From Flavobacterium endoglycinae (lineage in GTDB: Bacteria > Bacteroidota > Bacteroidia > Flavobacteriales > Flavobacteriaceae), in NCBI RefSeq assembly GCF_017352115.1, contig NZ_CP071448.1, positions 1,240,001 to 1,304,000 of the forward strand: 64,000 nucleotides of DNA, read 5' to 3'. Shown piece by piece: positions 1 to 10,253 of the stretch; position 1 is the first letter of the stretch; each line of letters starts with the position of its first letter. The position numbers and the translations under genes are program-made. The notes beneath the pieces were generated by a model. That model was not told where the DNA came from. It saw only the letters and a program-made list of their open reading frames with translations, and did no database searches.

Positions 1-252
1 TGAAGACAAAATACCCGTCGCGATACCCCATGTTCCTTGATCATCAACTCCAGGAGATGAGTAAGAACCATTGTGAATACCTGCGTAAAGTGCAGATGCG
101 AATGAAGGCCCTGCTAAAGTAGCATCTAATTGATCTTCAGTCAATGAATTAGGATCTTTGTTTATTTCATCAAAATCGCCGGTACAGCTTGATAAAATAG
201 AAACTGCCATTAATGCAACTCCTAACGTTTTTATTTTAAAACTATATTTCAT
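1..252 (-). CDS. SusD/RagB-family outer-membrane lipoprotein, N-terminal part (cut by window edge)
   Basis: Only the first 84 codons are inside the window; the reading frame is open to base 1. The start is the ATG at 252. The protein begins with a lipoprotein signal peptide ending in a lipobox (SILSSC, cysteine near residue 23), followed by DFDEINKDPNSLTEDQL. An Asp-Asn-rich stretch of this kind is typical of the mature N-terminus of SusD-like proteins, especially the SusD-like_2 branch. It lies 19 bp downstream of the susC-type gene, the usual susC-susD order. The expected role is a surface glycan-binding lid on the SusC channel. The fold cannot be checked because most of the gene is missing. 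Confidence 0.85.
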   Translation of the reverse strand, partial: MKYSFKIKTLGVALMAVSILSSCTGDFDEINKDPNSLTEDQLDATLAGPSFASALYAGIHNGSYSSPGVDDQGTWGIATGILSS

Positions 253-271
253 GATGTCTCTCTTTATTTAA

Positions 272-3200
272 TTAAAATCCAAATTTAACATTAACTCCAT
301 AATCTCTCGTTGAAGGAATGTTGAAAGATTCTATACCTTGCAGGTTTCCTGTTCCTGCTCCTGCTTCTGGATCAAAATATTTAGCTTTGTTCACGAAGAA
401 GAATAAATTTCTTCCTACTAATGAGAAGTCAATATTTGTAAATCCTGAATTACCTAATAATCGTTTTGGTAATGAATAACTAAATACAAGCTCTCTTAAT
501 CTGATGTTTGTAGCATCATAAATAAAAGGTTCTGCAATAGGAGTTCTTTGTCCAATTGCTGTCCAGTATTGTTCAGCTGTAATGCTTGTTGTGTTTGGAG
601 AATACGTTCCGTTTCCGTTAGAAACAACACCATCTACTACAATTCCGCCTTGTCTTCCTGCTAATGTAATATCACTAACCCCTAAACCAGCTTGTCTAGC
701 TTGAGTGTATGAAATAACTTCACCACCAATTCTGAAATCAACTAAGAAGCTTAATGAGAAATCTTTGTATTTAAAGCTGTTTCTAAAACCACCTGTCCAG
801 TCTGGGTTGAAGTTTCCTGCACGAACGTCGAAACCGTTAGTTGCTAATGGAATACCTGCACTGTTTACGATGATATTTCCGTTTGGATCTCTTTGGAAAC
901 CTTTAATATATAAATCTCCGTATTCACCACCTTGAACAACTTTACTTCTTACTAAACGTCCTTCACCAAGTACTAATTCGTCTCTTCCATCATAAATAGA
1001 TTTTACTTTAGATTTATAAGAAGCGTAGTTTGCTGTAATATCCCAGCTGAAGTTTTCAGTTTGAATAGGAGTTGCAGTAAGTGTAAGCTCGATACCTTTG
1101 TTTTCAATATCACCACCGTTTACAATCGCTCTTGAATAAGAAGAAGATTCTGGAGTGTTGATGTAGAAAATCTGATTGTCAGTTAACGTATTGAAATACG
1201 TGAAATCTAAACCTAAACGGTTGTTGAAGAATCTCACATCAGCACCAAACTCTGTAGAAGAAGAAATCTCTGGTTTTAAGTTTGGATTTGCTTTTGTGCT
1301 TTGTCCGTATAACATACCACCGTTTCCTCCAATGTATGAGAATCTTTGTTGTGTTTGATAAGGATCTGTATCGTTACCCACTTGTGCGTAAGAAGCTCTT
1401 AGTTTTGCAAAACTGATTACTTCAGGTAATGTTACCATATCTGAAATAACTGCAGAAAGACCAAATGATGGATAGAAATAATCGGTTGGTAAAGTAGAAG
1501 ACCAGTCATTTCTAGCGGTAAGGTCTAAGAATAAATAGTTTCTGAAACCAATTTGACCAAATCCGTAAACAGAATTGATTCTTTTTTCTGAAGCTGTAGA
1601 AGTCGATTGAACTGTTTGTACGTTAGCCAATGCGAAGAAGTTTCTTTTACTTAATACACCTCCTGAGTTTAAAGCTGAACTATTTTGCTGTAATGAACTC
1701 GCACCAGCATTAAGTCCGATAGAGAAATCACCAAATTTTTGGTTGTAAGCAAGTAAAGCATCAATGTTTAATTCGCTTACTGTTTCATAAGATTCGCTGT
1801 ATGAACCTAAGTTGCTGTTGAAAGCTGCAGTTGCATATCTGTTTCTTACGTTTTTGTTGGTCATTTGGTCTAAACCTGCTCTACCTTGTAAGCTTAAGTG
1901 TTTGTTAAACTCATATTTAAGAGATGCTAAACCAATAAATCTGTTTCTTTTATCTGAACGAGCATCATCTCTTAAAGCAGACCAGAATGGGTTTCCTCCT
2001 GGAGATCCTGTTTCGTCAATAAAATAATTTAATTGTCTTTGTCCTGCAGCATCAAAATATTCAAAGTTTTTGTAATCGTTGTACGCGATACTACGAGGCA
2101 ATAAATAAGCTGAGGTTCCGATAGATTCTTCTCCTGTTCTTAATAAGTTATCGATATCTTGAACAATGTAGTTTGTTTTAACATCTAAAGATAATTTATC
2201 AGAAATTTTGCTCGTCAATCTTAAGTTAAGATTGTGTCTGTCTAATTGGTTACCTCCAACAATACCTTCAGCACGTGTATTCGTATAAGAGAAATATCCT
2301 TGCGCTTTTTCGTTACCAGCAGTAACCGTTAAAGTGTTTGCTAAGTTATATCCTGTTTTATAGAAATCAATAACGTTATTTGGTTGTGGAGAATAGCTTT
2401 GTGTAGCCGGTCCGGTATAATTTGGATTACGAACTAATTGCCATGCAGATACCTGACGACCGTCTAAAGGCGCACCCCAGCTTGAGCTTGAGTTCGAAAC
2501 ATAATTTCCATTTGTACCTTGACCATATTCATTTTGAAGGTTCATCAAGTTGTACGCTGATGAAGCCATGAAGTTAGACGATACCGAAACTGATGTTTTT
2601 CCTGCTTTACCAGATTTTGTTGTAATTACGATAACACCATTACTTGCTCTTGATCCGTAAAGAGCTGCAGCAGAAGGTCCTTTCAAAACTGTCATCGAAG
2701 CAATATCCTCAGGGTTGATATTCGATATACCATCTGGCTGAGTTGTACCTCCTGTATCGATGTCAGGATTTGTTGTAGTTGTTCCGTTACTGATTGGCAC
2801 ACCATCTACTACATATAATGGCTGGTTGTTTCCGTTAAGAGATCGGTTACCTCTTAATGTAATTCTTGACGCAGAACCAACACCATTTGAAGTAGTAGAA
2901 AAGTTAAGACCTGCAACTTTACCTGAAAGTGAGTTGGCAACGTTTAAAGATCTTGCTTCTGATAACTCGTCTACAGAAACGTTCTGAGCTGAGTAAGTAA
3001 TTGCTTTTTTCTCTCTCTTAATACCAAGAGCAGTAACCACTACCTCGCCTAATTGTTGAGTAGCAGCACCTAAAGCAGCGTTGATGGTAGTTTGAGTTCC
3101 TACTGTAACCTCTTTTGAAGCTGAACCAACATAAGAGAAAACCAAAACTGCTGATTGATTTGGAACTGTAATTGAGTACTTACCATCAAAATCTGATGAT

Positions 3201-3358
3201 GTACTTGTTTTTGTTCCTTTAACAACAACGTTTGCTCCAGGGATCGGAATTCCGCTTTGAGCATCTGTTATCGTTCCTTTTACTGTAGTTTGCGCTTCTA
3301 GACTTTGAAAGCCAAATAAGCACACAACAAACAGTAATTTTAGTACGTCCTTGATCAT
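272..3358 (-). CDS. SusC/RagA-family TonB-linked outer-membrane transporter
   Basis: A 1028-residue protein with a signal peptide (MIKDVLKLLFVVCLFGFQSLEAQ). It has an N-terminal carboxypeptidase-regulatory-like domain at about 25-105 (VKGTITDAQSGIPIPGANV). A plug domain at about 115-250 carries the SusC signatures LYVVDGVPI and AALYGSRASNGVIVITTK. A long beta-barrel ends in a terminal aromatic residue (VKFGF), as expected for insertion of the barrel. It would import oligosaccharides across the outer membrane with TonB energy and the SusD partner encoded directly downstream. Its place at the end of a row of N-glycan-type enzymes suggests a glycoprotein glycan ligand; this is inference from context. 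Confidence 0.96.
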   Translation of the reverse strand: MIKDVLKLLFVVCLFGFQSLEAQTTVKGTITDAQSGIPIPGANVVVKGTKTSTSSDFDGKYSITVPNQSAVLVFSYVGSASKEVTVGTQTTINAALGAATQQLGEVVVTALGIKREKKAITYSAQNVSVDELSEARSLNVANSLSGKVAGLNFSTTSNGVGSASRITLRGNRSLNGNNQPLYVVDGVPISNGTTTTNPDIDTGGTTQPDGISNINPEDIASMTVLKGPSAAALYGSRASNGVIVITTKSGKAGKTSVSVSSNFMASSAYNLMNLQNEYGQGTNGNYVSNSSSSWGAPLDGRQVSAWQLVRNPNYTGPATQSYSPQPNNVIDFYKTGYNLANTLTVTAGNEKAQGYFSYTNTRAEGIVGGNQLDRHNLNLRLTSKISDKLSLDVKTNYIVQDIDNLLRTGEESIGTSAYLLPRSIAYNDYKNFEYFDAAGQRQLNYFIDETGSPGGNPFWSALRDDARSDKRNRFIGLASLKYEFNKHLSLQGRAGLDQMTNKNVRNRYATAAFNSNLGSYSESYETVSELNIDALLAYNQKFGDFSIGLNAGASSLQQNSSALNSGGVLSKRNFFALANVQTVQSTSTASEKRINSVYGFGQIGFRNYLFLDLTARNDWSSTLPTDYFYPSFGLSAVISDMVTLPEVISFAKLRASYAQVGNDTDPYQTQQRFSYIGGNGGMLYGQSTKANPNLKPEISSSTEFGADVRFFNNRLGLDFTYFNTLTDNQIFYINTPESSSYSRAIVNGGDIENKGIELTLTATPIQTENFSWDITANYASYKSKVKSIYDGRDELVLGEGRLVRSKVVQGGEYGDLYIKGFQRDPNGNIIVNSAGIPLATNGFDVRAGNFNPDWTGGFRNSFKYKDFSLSFLVDFRIGGEVISYTQARQAGLGVSDITLAGRQGGIVVDGVVSNGNGTYSPNTTSITAEQYWTAIGQRTPIAEPFIYDATNIRLRELVFSYSLPKRLLGNSGFTNIDFSLVGRNLFFFVNKAKYFDPEAGAGTGNLQGIESFNIPSTRDYGVNVKFGF

Positions 3359-3524
3359 ATTTAGTTGTTTTTTGAGTTAATAACATGTTAAACTTAAGAA
3401 TACATTTTGTTAACAGAATATAATTTCGACAAATGACAATTTTGAAAAGGTGTTGGGAGTACATTTATCTTTTTTGGATACGAAAACGTTTTATCTTGTA
3501 ATCTTAATCTTCCTTAAATAACAA

Positions 3525-3596
3525 AGGCGTTTCGAATTAATCTAAATGATTTATAGCTTTTTTAAAAGCATTCATTATTAAAGATTCGAAACGCCT
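3525..3596. repeat. Long hairpin between GH3 and susC genes (13-bp perfect arms)
   Basis: AGGCGTTTCGAAT at 3525-3537 is matched by its exact reverse complement at 3584-3596. The 46-bp interior has further pairing (GCTTTT/AAAAGC and AATGA/TCATT), so the whole 72 bp could fold into one long stem. It lies downstream of the GH3 stop and upstream of susC on the same strand. It could be a terminator, an mRNA-processing hairpin or a dispersed repeat. No clear U-tract follows it. Confidence 0.6.
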
Positions 3597-3641
3597 AAAA
3601 TAATCGATCGTTATGCCGATTTAACTCAAATTAATTGAATT

Positions 3642-6302
3642 TTACTTTACTACTTTAAAAGTATTTTTTAACAAATCTGTAGAATTTCCTCCTACCATCA
3701 CTTCAAAATCTCCAGGTTCTACAACTCTTTTCATTTCTCTGTTCCAAAGAGATAATTCGTCTGGTGTAAGTGTAAATTCAACAGTTTTAGTTTCTCCTTT
3801 TTTGATGTTAAGTCTTTTGAATCCTTTTAATGTTTTTTCAGGTGTCGTTACAGAACTATATACATCGTTAATATATAATTGTACCACTTCGTCACCATCT
3901 CGGTCTCCTGTGTTTTTAACATCAACCGAAACTTTTAGTTCTCCATCTAATTTTATCGACGAAGAGCTGATTTTAAGGTTTGAATATTCAAACTTCGTAT
4001 AACTTAATCCGTAACCAAATGTGTATAACGGATGCTCGCTCTCTGCTACATATCTGTGAATTGCAGATGGTTTTTGATTATAATATATAGGTAACTGTCC
4101 AACTGATTTCGGAACTGTAATTGGTAATCTTCCTCCTGGGTTGTAATCTCCAAATAAAACATCAGCTACGGCTCTTCCACCAAATTCTCCCGGGAACCAG
4201 CCTTCCACTACTGCCGGAATGTTTTCAGCAATCCAGTTTGTAGAAAGCGGACGGCCGTTTAATAACACACAAACTACTGGAGTTCCTGTTTTTTGAATCG
4301 CTTCAATCAATTCCTGCTGCATTCCGTGTAAATTCAAATCGGCAACATCTCGGTTTTCTTCCACCAATTCGTTTGATTCTCCTAAAACCACAATCGCAAC
4401 ATCGGCTTTTTTAGCGGCGTCGATTGCTGGCTGCATGTTTACTTTTTCTAAGTTCCAGCGTAAGTGAGCTCTGGCTCCCCAGCCTCCTTCCCACATTTCA
4501 ATGCGTACTTTGTATTTTTTTCCTGCTTCGATATTTTTTGGAGTGGTCACAATACTTGTTGCTCCTTTTGTCCAGTTGTCGATAACCAATTGATCGTCAA
4601 CCCACATTCTGATTCCGTCATCAGAACTTAAACCTAACCAGCCGTCAAATGATTTGTCTGATTGGATATAGCCTGTCCAGCGAATAGAGAAATCATCCAC
4701 ATTAACACCGTCACCAGGCGCCCAAGGCCAGTCAAATTCTAACTGGCTGTCTATACGCGTTAAAGCCGGAGTTCCTTCTAAATTTCTGTTATTGAAATAT
4801 TCTCCTTTTAATCCGTTTTGAAATCCATCTGAAGTAAATAAATATTTAGATGGAATAGCTTGTCCTTTTACAATCAGCGGCACACCTTCTTCATAAACCA
4901 CATTCGCTGTTTTTCCCACTAATTGCTGAACGCCTTCAAAAACGGTCACTCCAACACTATTTTTAGGAGCATAACCTCCCATTCTTGAAGCATTTGCATT
5001 TGGTCCGATAACCGCAATGTTTTTAATGCTTTTACTTAATGGTAAAATATTGTTGTCGTTCTTCAATAAAACCATTGATTTCTGAGCTGCTTCTAAAGCA
5101 ACCGCTTGATTTTCTTTAGTATGAAAACGTTCTTTAATTAAGTTTTTATCGGTATATGGATTTTCAAATAAGCCCAATAAGAATTTCAAACGCAAAACGT
5201 CTCCCGCTGCACGATCGATGTTTTCCATTGTCAATTTCTTTTCGTTTACCAATTCAATGAGGGTGCTTTGCCAGAATTCGTTTGAAAAATCATAAAACTG
5301 CATATCCACTCCTGCAGAAACCGCTTCTCTAATACTTTCTTTTGGAGAATCAGAAACTTTGTGTGTTGTTTGAATGTATTTAATAGCTCCTAAGTCTGAA
5401 ACCACAAGTCCTTTAAAACCCCATTCGTTTCGTAACACATCTGTTAATAACCAATGATTTGCCGCACAAGGAATTCCGTCTAACTCAGAATACGCGCACA
5501 TGGTTCCTAAAGCACCGCCTTTTCTGAAGGCTTTTTCGAATGAAGGCAAATGATCTTCACGGGCAGAACGTTCTCCAACCAAAATTGGCGAAGAATTTCC
5601 TCCCGCCTGCGGAATACCGTGAACTGCAAAGTGTTTAGGTTCTGCAATAATAGAACGATCTGATTTTAAATCATCTCCCTGCAATCCTTTAATGAATGCC
5701 AAACCAATTTCACTGTTTAAGTAAGCATCTTCACCAAAAGTTTCAGCAACTCTTCCCCATCTTGGCTCACGCCCTAAATCTAAGTTGGGTCCAAAACCAA
5801 AATGAACTCCGTGTGCTCTGGCTTCCATACCAATTACTTTTCCCACTTTGTCTAAAACAGAAGTGTCCCAAGTTGCACCAAGACCAATATTCATTGGAAA
5901 AGCGGTACTTCCTTCGTCTAAATATCCGTGGAGCATTTCACACATAATTAACGCTGGAATCCCCCAGCGATTTCCTTTGATTACATTGGTTTGCAAATCA
6001 TTGATCATTTTCGCTGAACGCGGATACAAATCATGAATCGCTCCAATTCCTAATTTCCCAATTTTTTCAGCGGATTTACCTTTGGCAAAATCTTCTTTTT
6101 CTTTAAAGAAATCTCCTCTGTACATATCCATCTGACGTACTTTTTCCTCAAGTGTCATATGGCTTAACAAGTCTTTTACTCTGTCTTCAACAGGCGCTTT
6201 CGCATCTTGATACAGATACTTTTTCTGGGCGTGGGTCTGGTTTAAAAAACCAACAGCCATTACAAAAATAATGGCCGTTTTCCTCATTCTTAATTGTAAC
6301 AT
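3642..6302 (-). CDS. GH3 family beta-glycosidase with inserted PA14 domain
   Basis: 886 residues with a signal peptide (MRKTAIIFVMAVGFLNQTHAQ, if translation begins at the in-frame ATG at 6287; the ATG at 6302 adds five residues). The GH3 N-terminal barrel spans about 35-385, with the substrate-binding KHFAVHG motif near 223 and the likely nucleophile Asp303 in VVSDLGAI. The C-terminal sandwich domain is split by a PA14 domain at about 497-620 (WLGLSSDDGIRMWVDDQLVIDNW). A fibronectin-III-like domain closes the protein at about 795-880. The family covers beta-glucosidase and beta-xylosidase activities; the KH..PG..D.H motif of NagZ-type GH3 N-acetylglucosaminidases is absent. The gene is 14 bp downstream of the GH92 gene and probably cotranscribed. 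Confidence 0.93.
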   Translation of the reverse strand: MLQLRMRKTAIIFVMAVGFLNQTHAQKKYLYQDAKAPVEDRVKDLLSHMTLEEKVRQMDMYRGDFFKEKEDFAKGKSAEKIGKLGIGAIHDLYPRSAKMINDLQTNVIKGNRWGIPALIMCEMLHGYLDEGSTAFPMNIGLGATWDTSVLDKVGKVIGMEARAHGVHFGFGPNLDLGREPRWGRVAETFGEDAYLNSEIGLAFIKGLQGDDLKSDRSIIAEPKHFAVHGIPQAGGNSSPILVGERSAREDHLPSFEKAFRKGGALGTMCAYSELDGIPCAANHWLLTDVLRNEWGFKGLVVSDLGAIKYIQTTHKVSDSPKESIREAVSAGVDMQFYDFSNEFWQSTLIELVNEKKLTMENIDRAAGDVLRLKFLLGLFENPYTDKNLIKERFHTKENQAVALEAAQKSMVLLKNDNNILPLSKSIKNIAVIGPNANASRMGGYAPKNSVGVTVFEGVQQLVGKTANVVYEEGVPLIVKGQAIPSKYLFTSDGFQNGLKGEYFNNRNLEGTPALTRIDSQLEFDWPWAPGDGVNVDDFSIRWTGYIQSDKSFDGWLGLSSDDGIRMWVDDQLVIDNWTKGATSIVTTPKNIEAGKKYKVRIEMWEGGWGARAHLRWNLEKVNMQPAIDAAKKADVAIVVLGESNELVEENRDVADLNLHGMQQELIEAIQKTGTPVVCVLLNGRPLSTNWIAENIPAVVEGWFPGEFGGRAVADVLFGDYNPGGRLPITVPKSVGQLPIYYNQKPSAIHRYVAESEHPLYTFGYGLSYTKFEYSNLKISSSSIKLDGELKVSVDVKNTGDRDGDEVVQLYINDVYSSVTTPEKTLKGFKRLNIKKGETKTVEFTLTPDELSLWNREMKRVVEPGDFEVMVGGNSTDLLKNTFKVVK

Positions 6303-6316
6303 AGTTGTGTGTGTGT

Positions 6317-8569
6317 TTAATTTTGAATCACTTTAAGCTTTGTTCCATTCACAAAATCATCATGCGAAATAAAAAAGCTGTTAAGTTTTTTTCCGTTTAG
6401 CTCAATCGAATTGATTTTTCCTCCATTATTTTCTTGTCTTTCAATTACGATGTTTTCTTTTTTATAATATCTTGGATCTAATTTGATCGTCACTCTATGA
6501 AACATTGGCGTTGTAATCGTGTAAATTGGATCTCCCGGAGAAATTGGATAAATTCCCATCATCGAATACACTAACCAAGCTGACATTGTTCCTGTATCAT
6601 CATTTCCTGGCAATCCTTTTGGTTCATTTTTGAAATGTTCTCTAACCAATCGTTTCACGTGTTCTTGTGCTTTATATTCTTCACCTTTCACATAATTAAA
6701 CAAATACGGATTTGCAATGTCTGGCTCATTTGCCATATCAAATTGTTTGCTGTCGAAAATTTTCTGCAATTGCGCTGAAAAAGGTTTTTCACCTCCCATT
6801 AATTTCATTAATCCCTTAATGTCGTGGGGAACCATAAAATTATACTGCCAGGCATTTCCTTCGATAAAACCAACATTCTCTTCAAAATTAGCTCCAGAAG
6901 TTGGGTCAAAAGGCTCGTACCAATCTCCGTTTGCTGTTCTTGGGCGAAGTAAATTCAGATTCTTATCAAATAATTTTCTGTAGGATAACGAGCGGTTTTT
7001 AAAACGTTTTACATTTTCTTTGTCTCCAAATTCGTTAGCCATAAGCGAAATAGCGTAATCTGAAATGTTGTATTCCTGAGTGGTCGATACAGGACCTTTG
7101 TTATCTGTTGTTAAATATCCTTTTTTGATATAATCTTTCAATCCCGGACGAAGCGGATTATTTTCAATCTGATCGGATCCTTTCAACATCGCGTAATACG
7201 CTTTCTGAACATCAAAATCATGAATTCCTTTCAAATAAGTATCTGTAATTACGATACTTGCCGGATCTCCAACCATCGTAAAAGTCTCTGTCGAATTCAA
7301 TTCCCATTTAGGTAACCAGCCGTTTTCATCGAACATGTCAAGCATGCTTTTTACCATATCAGATTGCTGTTTTGGATAAACTAATGACATTAATTGATGG
7401 GCATTTCTGTACGTATCCCACAATGAAAATACGGTATAACGAGTATCTTTGGTTTTACCAATTTTCTTTCTTTTGATTTCTGGATATTCTCCGTTAAAAT
7501 CATTTAAAGTATTTGGATGAATTAAAGTATGATACAATGCCGTGTAGAAAATCGTATTATCGTCTTGAGAACCGCCTTCAACTGAAATTTTAGAAAGCTC
7601 TTCGTTCCATTCATTGTACGTTTCTTTGTAAACAGCATCAAACGATTTGTTTCCTACTTCTTTTGCTAAGTTTTCGCGGGCATTTTCAATGCTTACATAC
7701 GAAATCCCAATTTTAACCTCAACGGTTTCTTCTTTGTCGAATTTATACGTGAAATACGTTCCAATGCTATCGCCAACTACGGTTTTGATAGTATTATCCA
7801 TCATTCTCGCTTTTCCGTTATACCCCATCCATTGTGCTTCAACACCGTTGTATTTTGCAGGTTTTTTCCAAACACCGAATTTATCGGCAGGCTTCGAAAA
7901 TTTAGCCACAAAATAAACCGGATAAGCATCTTCGGGACTATTGTAACAAAATGAACCAACAGAACGCATTCCTTCTATCTCTGTCGAAGAAACTACTCTT
8001 ACCATTGCTCCTTCTTCATTGGTTAATCCTAAACCAAGATTTAATAAAACATTAGATTGCCCTTTCGGGAAAGTGAATCTGCTGACTCCAACTCGTTTTG
8101 AAGCGGTAAATTCGCTTTTAATTTTGTATTTGTTGAGGTTTACACTGTAATATCCAGCTTTTGCTACTTCATTGGAATAAGTTGAACCGTATTTTAAATG
8201 ATCGATTTCAACTTCTCCTGTTGTTGGCATTACTAAAATAACGCCTAGATCCGGGCAGCCTACACCGCTCATATTAACCTGAGTAAATCCGGTTAAAAAC
8301 GTGTTTTCATTCACATACGGATTCGAAAGCCACTGACTGTCTTTTTCCATTGGAGTATTTTTTACTCCGGCAACATTAAACGGACTTATACTAGCCATTC
8401 CCCTTGGTGCAATTGGTCCTGGAAACGCCGCTCCGTAATTTGATGTTCCAATGAACGGATTGACATAATCAGCCGGTTGCTGCGCAAAAATTGTGATGCT
8501 AAAAAACAGCATGTACAAAATACATGCTGTTTTAAATTTATTGTTGGTATGTAAAACCATAGGTTTCAT
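6317..8569 (-). CDS. GH92 family alpha-mannosidase (secreted)
   Basis: I place the start at the ATG at 8569, giving 750 residues. That ATG lies 2 bp after the stop codon of the upstream fucosidase and precedes a plausible signal peptide (FKTACILYMLFFSITIFAQ). The longer frame from 8605 would overlap the neighbour by 34 bp. GH92 hallmarks are the N-terminal DYVNPFIGTSNYGAAFPG, then FSLWDTYRNAHQL, EGNAWQYNFMVPHD and the C-terminal catalytic-loop motif GNDDTGTMSAW. GH92 enzymes are calcium-dependent exo-alpha-mannosidases acting on N-glycan or yeast mannan linkages. The GNDD form differs from GNED in the second GH92 at 22602, which suggests a different linkage preference. This is inference. Confidence 0.94.
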   Translation of the reverse strand: MKPMVLHTNNKFKTACILYMLFFSITIFAQQPADYVNPFIGTSNYGAAFPGPIAPRGMASISPFNVAGVKNTPMEKDSQWLSNPYVNENTFLTGFTQVNMSGVGCPDLGVILVMPTTGEVEIDHLKYGSTYSNEVAKAGYYSVNLNKYKIKSEFTASKRVGVSRFTFPKGQSNVLLNLGLGLTNEEGAMVRVVSSTEIEGMRSVGSFCYNSPEDAYPVYFVAKFSKPADKFGVWKKPAKYNGVEAQWMGYNGKARMMDNTIKTVVGDSIGTYFTYKFDKEETVEVKIGISYVSIENARENLAKEVGNKSFDAVYKETYNEWNEELSKISVEGGSQDDNTIFYTALYHTLIHPNTLNDFNGEYPEIKRKKIGKTKDTRYTVFSLWDTYRNAHQLMSLVYPKQQSDMVKSMLDMFDENGWLPKWELNSTETFTMVGDPASIVITDTYLKGIHDFDVQKAYYAMLKGSDQIENNPLRPGLKDYIKKGYLTTDNKGPVSTTQEYNISDYAISLMANEFGDKENVKRFKNRSLSYRKLFDKNLNLLRPRTANGDWYEPFDPTSGANFEENVGFIEGNAWQYNFMVPHDIKGLMKLMGGEKPFSAQLQKIFDSKQFDMANEPDIANPYLFNYVKGEEYKAQEHVKRLVREHFKNEPKGLPGNDDTGTMSAWLVYSMMGIYPISPGDPIYTITTPMFHRVTIKLDPRYYKKENIVIERQENNGGKINSIELNGKKLNSFFISHDDFVNGTKLKVIQN

Positions 8570-8571
8570 TC

Positions 8572-10056
8572 TTATCTGTTGATCGCTTCGATTTTTAAAG
8601 TCCACGCTTCTTTTGCAGGAAGATTGTTTCTTAAACTTTCTGGAATAATTACTTTAAATCCGTTTCCTTCTTTTGTCCATTTTAAAAAAGTTTTAGAACC
8701 TAACATGGTAATTTTTGTTCCTTTTTTAGGGCTGATAGATTTCACTGTAACTTCTGCTGGAATTTTATCTTCTCCTTCTTTAGCTAAATAAAATGCAAAT
8801 ACATTTCCTGCTTTGTTTTGTGTAAAACAGATGTTTTCTTCTTTATAAGGTTCGATTGGTTTTGTGTTGTAAATCGCTACGCTGTTTACTTTCATCCAGT
8901 CTCCGTATGCTTGTAGCAAATCGTAAGCGCCTTTATCCCATTCTCCTTCCGGGCTTGGAGCCACGTTTAATAACAAGTTTCCACCTTTTGCCACGATATC
9001 GACTAACATGTGAATACCTTGTCTTCCTGTCATATAGGTCGCATCTGGAGTATAAGACCATCCGCCACCAGCTGGAATACAAGATTCCCATGGGTAAGGC
9101 AATGTTTTAGCAGGAACACGTCCTTCTGGAGTTAAGTAGTTTTGGTTTTTACCGTGAACGGCTCTGTCTACAACAATTAAACCTGGCTGTTTTTGGCGTG
9201 CTTTAATCACCAATTCATCCATTTTAGGATCTTGATCTACTACTCTATGTTTAATGAAACCGTTTTTAGATTCGTTTTCTGTAAACTTCTCGTCATAGTT
9301 TTCTTTGATGTTTACTTGGTCTCTTTTTCTAACCCATCCTCCATCTAACCATAAAATGTCTACTTTCCCGTAGTTCGTTAAGATTTCTAAGATTTGGTTG
9401 TGAGTGAAATCAACGTATTTCTGCCATTTGTCTGGATATAAAGACGGATCGTAGTTTACGTTTCTGTCAAATGGTGGAAAATACGGATCCCAGTAATATT
9501 CACTATGCCAGTCTGGTTTCGAAAAATAAGCTCCAGTTGAAATACCTTCTCCTCTAAAAGAGTTGAAAATCTCTTTTAAAACATCTGCTTTTGGATTGGT
9601 ATGAAAAGGAACATCTTTGCTCGTAATTTTATAATCAGAATATTTAGTATCGTACATGTTAAATCCGTCATGGTGTTTTGTAGTGAAAACCATGTATTTC
9701 ATTCCCGCATATTTAGCTGCTTTTGCCCATTTTGCAGGATCAAATTTTACTGGATTAAACGTTTTTCTTAATCCTTCATAATCGGCAATGTATTGATTGT
9801 AATTTGCAGGATTGCTTCCTTTTTTACGTTCACACCATCCGTAATCTTCTGGGCAGATCGACCATGATTCTACAATTCCCCATTGGCTGTAAGTTCCCCA
9901 GTGCATTAGTAAACCAAATTTTTTCCCCTGCCATTCTTCTAAATTTTTCAACACTAATGGGTCTGTTTCTGGTACATAGCGCTCATCTTCATAAATGGCC
10001 TGCGAAAACATCTGAACCGAAAATAACATCGCGATTATGAATATTCCTTTTTTCAT
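8572..10056 (-). CDS. GH29 family alpha-L-fucosidase
   Basis: 494 residues with a signal peptide (MKKGIFIIAMLFSVQMFSQ). The barrel carries KKFGLLMHWGTYS near 45 and the conserved TTKHHDGF motif near 125. The nucleophile is Asp238 in LWLDGGW. A beta-sandwich domain follows from about 395. GH29 enzymes retain configuration and remove terminal or core alpha-L-fucose. The gene is tightly packed against the GH92 gene (2 bp), so the two are almost certainly translated from one message. Fucose is a common N-glycan cap, which fits the surrounding enzymes. A second, structurally different GH29 lies at 29143. Confidence 0.95.
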   Translation of the reverse strand: MKKGIFIIAMLFSVQMFSQAIYEDERYVPETDPLVLKNLEEWQGKKFGLLMHWGTYSQWGIVESWSICPEDYGWCERKKGSNPANYNQYIADYEGLRKTFNPVKFDPAKWAKAAKYAGMKYMVFTTKHHDGFNMYDTKYSDYKITSKDVPFHTNPKADVLKEIFNSFRGEGISTGAYFSKPDWHSEYYWDPYFPPFDRNVNYDPSLYPDKWQKYVDFTHNQILEILTNYGKVDILWLDGGWVRKRDQVNIKENYDEKFTENESKNGFIKHRVVDQDPKMDELVIKARQKQPGLIVVDRAVHGKNQNYLTPEGRVPAKTLPYPWESCIPAGGGWSYTPDATYMTGRQGIHMLVDIVAKGGNLLLNVAPSPEGEWDKGAYDLLQAYGDWMKVNSVAIYNTKPIEPYKEENICFTQNKAGNVFAFYLAKEGEDKIPAEVTVKSISPKKGTKITMLGSKTFLKWTKEGNGFKVIIPESLRNNLPAKEAWTLKIEAINR

Positions 10057-10210
10057 CTTTATTCTATTTATAGTTTTTGTTTTTTATTTTAATTGTAAAA
10101 ATCACATTTAACGATTGAGATATTTTTTAACCCAATTCTCCTAATTTTTGTCATTTCGACAGAGGAAAAATCACATTTGCGAAGGGCATACTAGACTTAA
10201 CTGCTATGTG

Positions 10211-10239
10211 AACCCGAAGTTGAAACTTTGGGCTATGTT
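10211..10239. repeat. REP-like palindromic single arm (AACCC..GGGCTATGTT family)
   Basis: This is a single arm of the family found as full doublets at 39576-39657 and 59947-60027: AACCCGAAGTTGAAACTTTGGG followed by CTATGTT (here split so as not to exceed a short quotation: AACCCGAAGTT, GAAACTTTGGG). It lies downstream of the fucosidase start and upstream of nothing but the GH20 stop, in the 263-bp gap 10057-10319. Confidence 0.6.
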
Positions 10240-10253
10240 CAATGCTATGTTTT

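Noticed and set aside
8570..8605. Longer N-terminus for the first GH92 enzyme overlapping the fucosidase gene
   Set aside because: The ATG at 8569, 2 bp after the fucosidase stop, gives a normal signal peptide and tight operon spacing.
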